From NCBI RefSeq assembly GCF_035046485.1, contig NC_085138.1:330876421-330940420 (forward strand): DNA of 64,000 bases, read 5' to 3'. The notes under the pieces were generated by a model. That model did no database searches, had not been told where the DNA came from, and saw nothing but the letters and a program-made list of their open reading frames with translations. The stretch is from Aedes albopictus (Eukaryota; Arthropoda; Insecta; Diptera; Culicidae). Positions 1 through 10,065 of the stretch are shown here, piece after piece (position 1 is the first letter of the stretch; every line of letters starts with the position of its first letter). Both the position numbers and the translations under genes were made by a program.

Positions 1-240
1 GCAATAATATCCATGTCATCCGCAAAACAGACAAATTGGCTGACAATTGGGACCTGGTATTCACGGCATTTCTGGAAAATTTGCCGCATGGTGAATATCT
101 AGTCCATTGTCGATCGGCCGTCGATTAAACAGGCTTGATAACTTACCACGAACTCATTTACTTCAGGTAAAAGACAATGGAGGATGATCTGGGATAGTAA
201 GCGGCATTCAAAATGGTGGAATTGTACGAGTTGCGGATGA
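1..240 (-). pseudogene. LINE reverse transcriptase fragment, internally deleted
   Basis: Read on the minus strand, this stretch gives a reverse-transcriptase relic. A segment starting NEFVVSYQACLIDG and continuing through a QIFQKCREYQVP-like stretch joins directly to QFVCFADDMDII, which contains the catalytic FADD box. The same blocks occur in the longer copy at 56667-57812, where they lie far apart, so this copy has lost the middle of the RT domain. An in-frame stop is present. It is a dead non-LTR retrotransposon fragment and may continue off the left edge of the window. Confidence 0.7.
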
Positions 241-499
241 AATTTCATCATCGTTCGTAGCCTAAAACTGTTTAGATACGCCTAGGTGACGGCTGTTGTA
301 ATGTTGTCAGCCGAATGAATTGTCCATGTTCAAATCCACTGGACCTTAAAACAACTCTTTATTTTGCCCTGAAGATGAGTGAATAAACGCTCAAAACGTC
401 GGCTATAATTAAAATCGTTGTTTTCTAAGTAACCCGATGGCCGAAAACGCGCCTGCACTTGCTAAGTAGCCTAAAACGGAAGATAACACTGGAAGGAGC
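241..499 (+). other. Unassigned; contains a Penelope-type hammerhead-like motif
   Basis: There is no coding signal here. Positions 367-402 carry a CTGAAGATGAG box, a short complementary stem (GAG...CTC) and AAAACGTCGG. This is the layout seen in the terminal repeats of Penelope-like elements and also at 51758-51797 and 52043-52082. It separates two oppositely oriented LINE pieces, so it may be the end of a decayed Penelope-like insertion. Confidence 0.35.
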
Positions 500-1047
500 G
501 ATAAGGAGAGCCGATGTGCAAAGGAGCGGAACCATTGCACGCGGTCGTATATGTTTCTGGGATTCGTGGATGATATCGACATTATCGGGATCGACCGTCG
601 ACCCGTGAAAGTGGCGTTCATACCTTTTAAAAGAAAGACTGCGAGGATTGGAGCTACGATTAACACTATAAAGACCAAGTAAATGATTGCTGGTACTCAA
701 CGTCGGTCAGGCCATGGTAGTGGAGACGAAGTAGTTATGGACGAATTTGTTTATCATGCTAGTTTAGTGACGTGCGATAATTATGTTAGCCGCGAGGTGA
801 TGTGACTGCGACTGTGAATCGATCGAGCATCTGACGATCTGTGAAAACAGCTGAAGTCCCGTACGTTACAAACGAAGACAAACATCGCGTTGTACAAGAC
901 CTAAGGACTTCCGGTCGCTTTATACGGTCATAAATCGTGGACGTTGAGAGAATTTGATCGGCGAGGCTTTCGAGTCTTCGAATGTAAAGTGCTGCGAGCA
1001 ATAATCGGCGGTACACTGGAGGATGACAATTGGCATATTCCTAAGAG
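500..1047 (+). pseudogene. LINE reverse transcriptase C-terminal fragment
   Basis: A degraded plus-strand copy of the LINE that is better preserved at 56667-57812. Around 560-680 it reads GFVDDIDIIGID (a mutated FADD box) followed by a TARIGATINTIKTK-like segment. Around 730-790 it reads MDEFVYHASLVTCDNYVSRE, and around 920-1040 LYGHKSWTLREFD followed by FECKVLRAIIGGTLEDDNW. These blocks appear in the same order as in the better copy. Several frameshifts and stops are present. It ends abruptly near 1047, close to the BEL/Pao 3' end. Confidence 0.7.
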
Positions 1048-1182
1048 CAACAACTTTCAGTGGCTACAGTTGTTGGGTTACGTCACCAACTCCGTTAAGC
1101 AAATACCTTTTTGTGTTAGTGTGCTTTAAGCTACAAACAATTATTATTTCAGTTTTAGTTCGCAGTTCAATGGCATTAATTT

Positions 1183-1313
1183 ACTTTCAATTTTGTTGTT
1201 CTACCTACTTTCTACCAAGTCATCTTCGATGACGTTTTGGTGAGGCCCCTGTCAGAGTTGACAGTAGGACCCACGTCGACAGTGTTGCCGTTGGGTGGGA
1301 TTTCGTCGCAACA
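1183..1313 (-). repeat. BEL/Pao 3' LTR, upstream part
   Basis: On the minus strand the LTR begins TGTTGCGACGAAATCCCACC at position 1313. It appears identical over 131 bp to 10802-10932, which lies at the other end of the same element. It sits directly after a purine-rich tract, as a 3' LTR should. Beyond the shared 131 bp (below 1183) the two copies diverge, so the full LTR length and the target duplication cannot be fixed. Confidence 0.75.
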
Positions 1314-1919
1314 TACCCCCGCCCGTAAACCATGGTGAGCCTCCAAAGTACTAGGAGAACTGGAACTTGGTTTACTTCTCTCTGCGACGTCGAGTACAGC
1401 CAGTTTTACCGCTGCTCTTCGTAGAGATCCCGTTGAAGTCCGTACCAATGCATGTCGTACTCTTCCGTCTCGTCCGGGAAATATTTCTTCAATGCGACCC
1501 CGCACCCATTGCTTCCTCGTCATGCCGTCAACCACCAGCACCAAGTCACCAACTTCTAGTTCCTTCACATCCTCGAACCACTTGCACCTCCGAGTGATCA
1601 TTAGCAGGTACTCTTTCAGCCATCTTTGCCAAAACTCGTCCGTGATGCGCCTTGCTAGTTTCCAACTGTTTCTCAGGACAGCTCGATTGTCTAGTTGCCC
1701 AGTATGCAAGAATTTTGACCCAGAAGAGTTACCCAGCAGAAAATGATTGGGTGTCAAAGCTTCCCGATCAGCTGAATCCAAAGGAACGTACGTAAGCGGC
1801 CTCGAATTGATCATCCCTTCAGCTTCTGCAAGAATAGTCTCCAGAATCTCGTCGTCCGGTTTACGTGGAGTTTCCAACGCGGCTCCAATCGCTACCTTCA
1901 CTGAGCGCAGATAAGGCAT
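1212..1919 (-). pseudogene. BEL/Pao Pol, C-terminal piece (integrase end and DUF5641)
   Basis: An open frame of 235 codons on the minus strand. It starts inside the integrase core end ([17 protein letters not shown]), continues through [17 protein letters not shown] and [13 protein letters not shown], and then a basic module with [10 protein letters not shown] and [10 protein letters not shown]. That module is the C-terminal domain typical of insect BEL/Pao polyproteins. The frame runs through the polypurine tract and stops inside the 3' LTR. Its apparent start codon is created by an insertion junction at about 1919; the upstream part of the same polyprotein lies at 4184-4660, across the inserted element. 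It is therefore a fragment, not a gene. Confidence 0.85.
1314..1325 (-). other. Polypurine tract of BEL/Pao element
   Basis: The minus strand reads CGGGCGGGGGTA immediately before the LTR start TGTTGCG. A purine-rich run abutting the 3' LTR is the plus-strand priming site expected of an LTR retrotransposon. It supports the element's orientation and boundary. Confidence 0.65.
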
Positions 1920-2095
1920 TGTCCAGTTAGAATCCGGACGCAGATAATCACTTATATCTCAGAGGTGGAATAACAAACAGAAAAGGTTTAACCCTCAAAA
2001 CAAAGATAATTTACTGTAGTTTCATGGAAAAATATCATTAAAATTATTAAGTTTAATGTTTAATACATTTCCTTATTTTTACCGTGATAACTTCC

Positions 2096-2365
2096 TTAAA
2101 AATCTGCACAATGGTAGTAAATTTTAACATCAACGCCTTCGGCGTATTTGTTTAACAATCGGGTCATCTCTGTAGTGTCCTGAGACCCTCTACCAGTCTG
2201 ATTAGGAATCCAAAGAAACTTTACCAAATATTTATCTTCATGCGAAATTAAGGGCTGTTTAGTGAATTCCAAAGAAGCAAAATTTGAGTGTGTTTTTCGT
2301 AAATAAACACTATCCAACAGTGATGACACCACTTCACATCTCAGGCTGTCGTTATAGCTCACCAA
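2096..2365 (-). CDS. Unrecognised 89-codon ORF inside the TIR element
   Basis: A minus-strand open frame reading MVSYNDSLRCEVVSSLLD at its start and EMTRLLNKYAEGVDVKIYYH near its end. The family was not recognised. It lies wholly within the TIR-bounded element at 1919-4183, outside the nested hAT. It could be the remnant of that element's transposase or chance coding. No splice sites or neighbouring coding frames support a host gene. Confidence 0.2.
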   Translation of the reverse strand: MVSYNDSLRCEVVSSLLDSVYLRKTHSNFASLEFTKQPLISHEDKYLVKFLWIPNQTGRGSQDTTEMTRLLNKYAEGVDVKIYYHCADF

Positions 2366-2820
2366 AGTAGCTCAAACCTCTTGAGATCCCTTGTGGGCAT
2401 TTTTGAAAAGCAGCGCGCGATTCTTGAGTTTGTCATCTTTGTACACATTTGGTGTAAAAATCGTGATGTGAGAAAACGATGTCCAGAGCTCGAACTTCCT
2501 GGCAAATCTTGGAATTCCAAGCAGATTTAACCATGAACATAAACTTTAAACATCCTTGCACACTTCCTCATGGCATGGTTAACAACATCTGAGCACATCA
2601 CACATAATGGTTTTGGAGATATCAACATTTTTCGTGACTGTCGTATCTGACCACCTTAAATTTTCAGCGTGTTTGTGCAAAAATTTTTTCCTTCACATGT
2701 CTTCAATCTGAAATAACTTTTCACTCGTAGTAAGAAAATCGATGAAATTTTCACCATCAATAGAGGACTTGTTTACAATCAGACTGCAGTGAAAAAAAAT
2801 AGAATTATGATCATTTAGAG

Positions 2821-4131
2821 CAGTGTTTCCCAAACTTTTAGGAGATATCGCCCCCTTGGAGCTTGAGAATAATATTTTCGCCCCCCTCAGTGAGATTGAA
2901 TTTTTCCATGATAAAAGGCTAAAAATTTGCTAACCGGGAGCCGTTAATAGCCCACTATTTGACACTTTTATGGTAACACTGGTATTTAATGTACCTAAAT
3001 TAGTATCGCTCTCATTTTCATTGAGTTGTAATGCAAATGCGTTGATTGTCTGCATTTGAAAAAAAAACTGCATTTTTGCATGTAAAAACAGTGCATCTTG
3101 AGATCATAGTATTGAACAAAATCGAGCAAAATAGAACGGACTGTGAACATTTACGAACACTCGTTAAACTCAACCAGATGTTTCACCAATATTCTAAAAG
3201 GGGGTTCTTCAACACCCGAAATATTTAGTCATAAGAACTCAAATAGGACTGGTGAGAAATTGAAAAACAATTACAAAAATATCGTTGAAGCAAAAATTAC
3301 AACTCGAATAAATGTATGGAATTTCAAAATCGACCCATTTTTTCTCGATTTATTGTAATTTTTCTAATCAACGTAAAAATAATCTTAAAAAATCCCAGAA
3401 AGCTTGGAATTTGAAGAATTTTCTAATAAGCTTAGTTCAAAATCGACGAAATGGCCACTTATACCCCTTTGCATCTGGGCCCCTTATTTGTATATTTTCA
3501 AATGTAGTCAGCTTTGCTCAGTAATTAAAAATTATGAAAAGCCTGGGATGTGTGTCAAATCAGCTTCCCAAGAATTGTAGAAATTTGTGTTGTCAAATAA
3601 GTAGATATGCAGACATGCAGCTATCACTCGCTTTTGAGAGAATTCAACGCTTTATTTGTGGAAGATTTTCAAAAAGCTACTTTCACTAGCAATGTTTGAA
3701 ATTTCTCCTGGAAGCTTCTCTGATATATTTTCAAACAATATGTGACGACCTTCATCCGAATAGTGTTCTAGATGCATCTTAAACGTCATGTTTTTGATTG
3801 AAGTTTCAATAAAAAAAAACCTCATATAAATTAAGAACAAAACTTTCTTATTTTTTACTTAATGAGAAAGTTTTGTTCTTGCCTTCATAACTTGGACAAA
3901 AATCAATTTTCAAATCCTATAAACAAAAAATCTTGAAATGTCAGGGAGTTTTAATGATAGAGATGACATTCTGAACTTGTATTTCAATATTTTTGATATT
4001 TCTCAATTATTTAAAAAATCGCCCCCTTATTTAGTATTTTCGCCCCCCAAATTTGGTATTTCAAATTTTCGCCCCCTTCGGCCTGATTTTCGCCCCCAGG
4101 GGGGCGATTTCGCCCACTTTGGGAATCACCG
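2821..4131. mobile_element. Non-autonomous hAT element, copy 1 (1311 bp)
   Basis: The ends are CAGTGTTTCCCAAACTTTTA on the left and, read inward from the right, CGGTGATTCCCAAAGTGGGC, which fits the hAT terminal pattern. An exact 8-bp target duplication, ATTTAGAG, flanks it (2813-2820 and 4132-4139). Subterminal regions are full of GCCCCC blocks. No transposase was recognised. A related copy lies at 45108-46392. It contains a fragment of another MITE at about 3312-3490. Confidence 0.85.
3312..3490. mobile_element. MITE fragment related to the element at 55193-55462
   Basis: This stretch matches the body of the 55.2-kb MITE and ends in its terminal sequence (CCACTTATACCCCTTTGCAT, then CTGGGCCCC). 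The opposite terminus is not recognisable, so the copy is truncated. It lies inside the hAT element at 2821-4131. Confidence 0.45.
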
Positions 4132-4183
4132 ATTTAGAGCGTCACAATAAATTATCCTTTGCGTCCGGATTCTAACTGGACAA

Positions 4184-4660
4184 TGCTTCATATCGAAACG
4201 TTGGCGTATTTCATTGAATATTGTTTCATTGAATATTGTTATTGGTATTGTGGTACCAATCTACTATAAGGAATGTAATGACGTGTTGCTTCGACAAGAT
4301 GATCGGAAACTTGGCTTCCATAGTTGCATAGGGTGCATAACCTATTCGGCCACGGCTTCGCAGAATTCCTTTCTCATCCATGAATAGATACCTTTTGTAG
4401 ATGACACTAGTTTTTTTGACCGTTGGATGTTGACCTTCGGAAGGGCCTTGACTCTTTTTCAGGATGTCGATTTCATCCGCAAAAGACTCGCTCTGAGCCG
4501 TTTTAAACAAGGCTTCTTCTGCTCGTAGTAGTTCGTTTCTGGTGAGGTAGCCCAGCTCAGGTTGTTCTTTGCTTTTTCTCTTTTTGAGATTGGAGATCCA
4601 CCGAAACACGTATGCAGTAACACGGAGCAACTTGGACCACCTGTTGAATTTTTCGAAGAC
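4184..4660 (-). pseudogene. BEL/Pao Pol, integrase N-terminal region piece
   Basis: The minus strand reads LLRVTAYVFRWISNLKKRK, then a run ending ILRSRGRIGYAPYATMEAKFPIILSKQHVITFLIVDWYH. This is the LLR(V)xAY...GRI...PIILP...WYH pattern that begins the integrase part of BEL/Pao polyproteins. It is in frame with the RT/RNase H piece (4745-6028) once the 84-bp MITE between them is ignored. Stops appear after NTNNNIQ, just before the TIR-element junction at 4183. The integrase catalytic core is missing between this piece and the one ending at 1919, so that part was deleted or displaced. Confidence 0.8.
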
Positions 4661-4744
4661 TATACTGCCCCCACTCGCATAACAGTCCCATCTTTGCTGG
4701 CATTCCTATTCATATGGGACAGTTATGCGAGTGGGGGCAGTATA
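4661..4744. mobile_element. Short MITE, 84 bp, palindromic ends
   Basis: The ends TATACTGCCCCCACTCGCAT... and ...GTGGGGGCAGTATA are complements over about 31 bp with one mismatch, leaving a spacer of about 22 bp. The copy is inserted in the BEL/Pao pol frame, probably with a TA target duplication. It creates the false stop PPLA* of the RT/RNase H ORF. A related terminus appears at about 42793-42820. Confidence 0.8.
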
Positions 4745-6028
4745 CTCGAGGAAAAGTGTGCCAAATTTGAGTGGATAGGTCGAAGTTCTTCTTGTGTTAC
4801 GATGCTTGTTTTCTGCTTTGGCCAGTGTTCTTCGAGCTCGTACAGGAAAGACGGACCATGGAACCATTGGTTGTTCGTCCTCTCCTGCCAGCCGTTGTTC
4901 CATTTGGTTGCTAGATCCGCAACGTTCATTTTCGATGGTACCCATCGCCATTCCGACTGCTGCGTGGATGACAAAATCTCCCCGACTCGAACGACGACAA
5001 ATTGGTGGTATCGCCGGTGATCGGAAGCGCGTATCCATGCAAGAACAGTGTTTGCATCAGTCCAGCAGAATCGTTTACTGATCGAGTACGTGTGCTGGTT
5101 CTGGATTGTTTCCATCAGACGGCAACCAAGAACGGCCGCCTTAAGCTCCAGTCTGGGAATAGAGAGAGCTTTGAGGGGGGGCACTTTCGTTTTTGCGCCG
5201 ACGAGTGCTACATGTGTACTATGTTCAGTTGCAAGACGAAAGTACACCACAGCTGAGTACGCTGAATCGCTTGCATTTACGAAAAGATGGATTTGCAGAG
5301 AGGCGTAATTTGTCGGAACTGAGCACGGAAAGTTGTATCGCAATATTCGTAGCTGGTTTAACTGCTGTAGCGAGCCGATCCACTGTAGCCAACGGACATT
5401 AGTTTCTTGAGGAATTGGTTCGTCCCACTCCGTCCCTTTTGTCCAAAGCTCCTGAATTAGTACTTTCCCGTGTATTAGCAGGAAGGAGATAAGGCCAAGT
5501 GGGTCAAATAGACTTATGATTACTCTGGCTACCTCGCGTTTCGTGGGAACGTAGTCAATGCTCATTATCTGGAGGATATCCTCACGCGAGCCGAATGTAT
5601 AGACAAATATATCTTCGTCCGGCACCCATTTCATTCCCAACACTGATTCGACTTTTCTAGCTCTTTCCAAGTCAAGATTCTTCGGCTCCGTTTCTATGAC
5701 TTCTCCTATTCCATGCAGGACTTCCGGTTCGTTTGACAGAAATCGACGTAGGGTGAAGCCACCTCTAGCGTGTACAAGTTTAACCTCGTTCACGACGCTC
5801 ACCGCCTCCGGAATCGTCTCGAAGCTATCTAAATAGTCATCGACATAATGTTTGTTAACGATGGCTTCTGCTGCCCGAGGGTACTCTTCGGCGAACTCTT
5901 CCGCGTTGAGGTTCTTCACGTATTGGGCCGACGCCGGTGAACAGGTAGAACCAAAAGTCGCCACGTCCATCACGTAGGTGACAGGTGGATCCGTTACATG
6001 TTCTCTGAAGAGAAAACGCTGAGACTGG
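4745..6028 (-). pseudogene. BEL/Pao Pol: reverse transcriptase and RNase H piece
   Basis: A long minus-strand frame (the ORF runs about 6066-4723). It carries QRFLFREHVTDPPVTYVMDV, then FGSTCSPASAQYVKN, then the catalytic box YVDDYLDS with both aspartates intact. Further on are LFDPLGLISFLLIHGKVLIQ and ALSIPRLELKAAVLGCRL (start of RNase H), CWTDANTVLAWI and WRWVPSKMNVADLATK, all in the family order. The upstream fingers of the RT lie at 10348-10575, across a 4.3-kb insertion. The enzyme would copy genomic RNA into DNA in virus-like particles, but this copy is fragmented and cannot work. Confidence 0.9.
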
Positions 6029-7365
6029 CACTGCCCATATTCGCATAGGTGACGTAAACGCCACATAGGTCAAAATCCACTTTTTTAGCTTAACATATCC
6101 TACACCATGTATAGCATATGCTCCAATTATTAAAAAAATGTGTTTGTTCTAAAACATGTGAGTATATTGAAAAGAACGTTTTGACGTAACCACCATGTGG
6201 TCGCAATACTGACGTCTGTGTACAAGAAAACTAAAATCTCCTCATAAAACGTGATTGAACATAATTTATTGAGATAATTTATTGACATAAACATAATTTA
6301 TATTTGAGATATCTAATTATTTGATTTCAGATGCCTGAAAATCATTTTCAATATCAACTACTTTCATAGTGATTTAATACTTATGATTTAGTAGTTAATA
6401 CTTATTATGGATGCAATGTAGATACTGAAACATTTATGATGCTTTGACAACAACATGCGAATAATTTAACAAATTGATACTTGATAGCCTACAACTCGTA
6501 ATGGTGAGTCTACGCCGATTGAAGTTATCGTTCCCACTGGTCTCAATCCTGGATCAATCGCTTCCAGTCGCCCTAAGATTTTGGAGCCCCTTAGGGCCGC
6601 AAAATGCAGTTGAGGAAGACCTAATAGGCCAACGTGCGCGCCCTACCACGAAGCCAACGGCTCCTTCCTGGTTCTCTGCTAATGTGGTATAAGTTTGTCA
6701 TTTCTCTGGCATACGAGCTACGTACCCAGCCCACCGCAACCTGCCGTGTTTTATCCGCTTCATTATACATCAGTCAACCGATTTTGTCAGCCTGTTTCGG
6801 GGACACATTTTTTATTCTCCTTAAATATCTAAATAGAATTTCAAGCAGTAGTTTAGTGATGAACATGATTGAATTAGTTAAAGTTTGACCGTAAGTTAAT
6901 GAGAGCAAAACGTTTGTGGGGCTGACAAAATTGCGTGTATCGATTTATTTACATACTTGGTACAATTCGTAGTTCATGCAACGCCGCCATATGCCGTGAT
7001 CCTTGTTAGCGGCGAGTATTGTTCGCAGTTAACGTGCTTACTTTAAATTACTCTAAAATGGGTGTTTGTTAAATCTCCTAATAGAATCCAAACACTTCAT
7101 GTATGAACAGTTGTATTTTTTGTATGGATGGTTGTGGTAGATCTCTATCGCCTCCTCTGAATTACGACGTAAACTCCTCAAACCCCCTTTCAGCTACTTA
7201 CTAAGTGCTTGAGGCAAATTCATTGAAACCCGAAACGTGAGTTTTTGTGGCACCTGACTGATTAACGAAACAGTAAAGTCATGGTTAGCCACGAGTAAAA
7301 CCATTCCACAGCAAAACTATTATAAGTTTTACGTTTTGTTTCAAAACCATCGTTGAAACAATACT

Positions 7366-7467
7366 ACTGAACTGCTGTGGCTATTTAGTCTAACAAAAGT
7401 GAAACGGCCAGGAGTTTGGCATAGCCATTTTAATTCTGTTAGGCTGAGAAAGCCACAACAGTTCAAC
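7366..7467. repeat. Imperfect foldback with about 45-bp arms
   Basis: GAACTGCTGTGGCTA...TCTAACAAAAGTGAAACGGCCA on the left pairs with TGGCTATGCCA-side sequence ending AGCCACAACAGTTC on the right. Roughly 45 nt on each side pair with several mismatches and a very short loop. It is a MITE-like hairpin of unknown family. Confidence 0.5.
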
Positions 7468-7757
7468 ATTTCTTCCCAGTCGTAAACACTCTCCAGTGCG
7501 TAAACAATCCAAACAATTAAATCCATATCTATCTGATTAGGCGTTGAGTGTAGAATTAGCATGTTAGTTAAAATACACATATAAATAAAAATGAAAAAAA
7601 AATTGATTAGGCGTTTGGTGTATGAGCTTTTGATTTACTAATTTAACTGCAAAAACTTAGTTTCGTAACATTTCGTAATTTGTCGAATATGAGAAAAAAT
7701 AAATGAGGGTGATACTCAATGTTTTAGTTTATCAAGTAAATCTCAAAAAATTCTAAA

Positions 7758-7953
7758 TAGGGTGACGATGGGTATTCTCGGCAGGTTTGTTCTCTTCGTC
7801 ATGGGGTTTTTTTGTCGGCCAAATTTCCTGAAACTTGGGCATATAATTCAGCTTGGTTGGGAAGGATTTGAGGCTAACTCTGAGTTCAACAGCTTTCAAA
7901 AAACCCCCCATGACAAAAAGAACAAAACTGCCGAAAATACACAATTTCCCCTA
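7758..7953. mobile_element. MITE, about 196 bp, with about 43-bp TIRs
   Basis: GTATTCTCGGCAGGTTTGTT, continuing TCTTCGTCATGGGG, at the left is complementary to the right end (...CCCCCATGACAAAAAGAACAAAACTGCCGAAAATAC). The outer ends are TAGGG and CCCTA. It contains no gene; the apparent ORFs on both strands are readings of the arms. Confidence 0.7.
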
Positions 7954-8270
7954 TTACTAAGGTATTTCTTAATAAATAGTTACGTACAACACCATATTTT
8001 GGATAAGGCATAAAATAACCTTTTCAACATAGACTGCCTTAATTGCAAGGTGCATTGGAAGAAGCCGTTAGGATCCATCGCAGAGCCTGGGGATTAATTT
8101 TAATTCCGGTATTTTGCACACATTAAACGAAATAAGAAAACTGGTCGGCGTAAAGTCAAATTGGACTAGGCGATTTTTTGGACAGGTAAAGATAAGCCAA
8201 GGAATCATAGTATTTCAAGAAATAATGCACATGCTTTGATATCCCAATTTCTTGCAGGGCATTTTCCCAT

Positions 8271-8634
8271 AATAGGGGGCAATCAGTGAAGTACTAGATT
8301 GAAAGTAGTGAGCTAGATTTTTGTATGGTGAGATGATCGATTTTCCATTTCTGCAATGAAATGGTGCAAACAGCATGGGTTATATGATTTCTTGCCTAAT
8401 TTGATGCTGTTTGAGCAAAAGTTTGGGTAACTGTGTTGTTGAAGTTGCAAGAAAAAATAATACAACAACAAAGATACCCAAACTTTTGCTCAACCAGCAT
8501 CAAATTAGGCCAGAAATCATATAACCCACGTTGTTTGCACCATTTCATTACAGAAATGGAGAATCGATCATCTCACCATACAAAAATCCAGCTCACTACT
8601 TTCAATCTAGTACTTCACTGATTGCCTCCTATTA
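8271..8634. mobile_element. 364-bp long-palindrome MITE, copy 1
   Basis: Almost the whole element is one inverted repeat. AATAGGGGGCAATCAGTGAA reads inward from both ends, and the arms stay nearly complementary for about 165-170 bp up to a short A/T-rich centre. A second copy of the same 364-bp length lies at 60173-60536. Transcripts would fold into long dsRNA. No coding capacity. Confidence 0.85.
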
Positions 8635-8739
8635 TTGAAAAACAGTTGGTCCGGTCTGATTTAAAGCCGACCAACTGTGAATCTTACTACGATGCCCATG
8701 CTTTATCGTACGCTCGACCGCACTATCAGATAGTTCACA

Positions 8740-8977
8740 TTTTCAGACGTGTTATTTAACGCACGAATACGGTCATTCAGCCGGAGACCCGGGTTCGATT
8801 CCCGTTCCGGTCGGGAAATTTTTTTCGACTCCCTGGGCATGGTGTATCATTGCACTTGCCTCACAATATACAAAAGCATGCAACGGCAGGCAAAGGAAGC
8901 CCTTCAATTAATCACTGTGGAAGTGCTCAAAGAACACTAAGTTGAAGCGAGGCAGGCCAAGTCTCAGTGGGGACGTA
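8740..8977 (+). mobile_element. Feilai-type tRNA-derived SINE (interrupted)
   Basis: A tRNA-like head contains a good Pol III B box (GGTTCGATTCC, about 8790). The body (CCTGGGCATGGTGTATCATT..., GTGGAAGTGCTC..., GAACACTAAG) and tail (CTCAGTGGGGACGTA) match the copies at 40325-40608 and, inverted, 35936-36195. The SINE resumes after the nested element at 9899 as TAGATCCAAGAAGAAGAAGA, so it was cut by a TA-targeting transposon. Confidence 0.8.
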
Positions 8978-9898
8978 CAGGGGATAGACAAAATGATCGG
9001 GACAGGCAAAATTTTCACTTTCCAAAAAATGTTCAACTAGCTGTAACTTTTCGAAAAGTGCATCAAATATTCTCAAAATTTTACTGCAAGCTCTTCAACT
9101 AGTTGTGTATCAGTGAACAAAATTTGGAAAAGATCGGACAATTCTTCACGAAGTTATAAAGATGTTTAAAAAAGATAAAATTATCCGATAGCCTACTTTG
9201 AGCTGTTATATCTCCGGATTCAATGAACCGATTGCTTTGGAATTTTGACCATTCATGACTTATATAATGAACTCTAGAAAACATTTGACTTAACTTGAAA
9301 TTTTTAACAGGCGAAAAAGTTATAGCGATTTTATTTTTTTCACGTTTTTTTAGTAAATTGGTCTATTTTTAATATGCATCCCATTACTTTTTCAATTTAT
9401 TGGCGGCTATGTTGTTACTTTCCTTCAAAACGCATTTATATATAAGTCAATTAGAGGGAAACTAAATGAACTATAATTTGCATCTTTAATTTTGAAACGA
9501 TGTTGATGTTTTGGATAATTTGGTGTTTTATTAGAAAAATAATCTAATCGTTTTAATTTTCTTCCGTGTTAAGAATATTAAGTTAAGTCAATGGTTTTTC
9601 ATAGCTCATTATATAAGTCATAAATGGTCAAAATTTCATTGCATTCGGTTCATTGAATCTGGAGATATAACAGCACAAAGTTGGCTATTGGATAATTTTA
9701 CTTTTTTCAAAAATCTTTATAACTTCGTGAAGAATTGTCCGATCTTTTCCAAATTTTGTCCACTGATACACAACTAGTTGAGGAATTGACAGTAAAAATT
9801 TGAGAATATTTGATGCATTTTTCGAAAAGTTACAGCTAATTGAATATTTTTTGAAAAGTGAAAATTTTGCCTGTCCCGATCATTTTGTCTATCCCCTG
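8978..9898. mobile_element. Tc1/mariner-type non-autonomous element, copy 1 (921 bp)
   Basis: The termini CAGGGGATAGACAAAATGAT... and the complementary ...ATCATTTTGTCTATCCCCTG are flanked by TA on both sides (8976-8977 and 9899-9900). The inverted repeats continue for about 200 bp (TTCAACTAGCTGTAACTTTT..., TCAGTG...CAAATTTGGAAAAGAT). It is inserted in a Feilai SINE. No transposase ORF. A second copy, with its core inverted, is at 28856-29552. Confidence 0.85.
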
Positions 9899-9922
9899 TA
9901 GATCCAAGAAGAAGAAGATGGA
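9899..9922 (+). mobile_element. 3' remnant of the interrupted Feilai SINE
   Basis: TAGATCCAAGAAGAAGAAGA follows the mariner-type element directly. It continues the SINE broken at 8977, because other Feilai copies end in a CCAAGAAG-type tail. The TA is the duplicated target. Confidence 0.6.
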
Positions 9923-10019
9923 CATTCCGGAAAAAAATCTAACACGTTTTCAGAAAACGGGTACCGTAATAGCTAAAGCTAACACATATTATTACTTCAT
10001 TAAGACATTTTGTCAGATG

Positions 10020-10032
10020 ATTTTAACCAAAC

Positions 10033-10063
<31 letters not shown>

Positions 10064-10065
10064 CG
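10020..10065 (+). repeat. (AAAT)n microsatellite
   Basis: A run of AAATAAATAAAT units from about 10034 to 10062. It may be the decayed tail of a retroelement. Nothing else was recognised between the SINE remnant and the right arm of the 4.3-kb block. Confidence 0.6.

Larger units (their letters stand above)
1919..4183. mobile_element. TIR-bounded DNA element (about 2.26 kb) inside BEL pol
   Basis: Both ends carry the same 25-27-bp inverted repeat: ATTGTCCAGTTAGAATCCGG, then ACGCA, inward from the left, and its complement at about 4159-4183. The element interrupts the BEL/Pao integrase. The target duplication is unclear (possibly GC). Its only sizeable ORF is 2096-2365 and no transposase motif was recognised, so it is probably a non-autonomous or decayed DNA transposon. 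A hAT element with its own target duplication sits inside it at 2821-4131. Confidence 0.65.

Noticed and set aside
4562..5308. Plus-strand ORFs of up to 152 codons
   Set aside because: They are antisense shadows of the BEL/Pao RT/RNase H frame.
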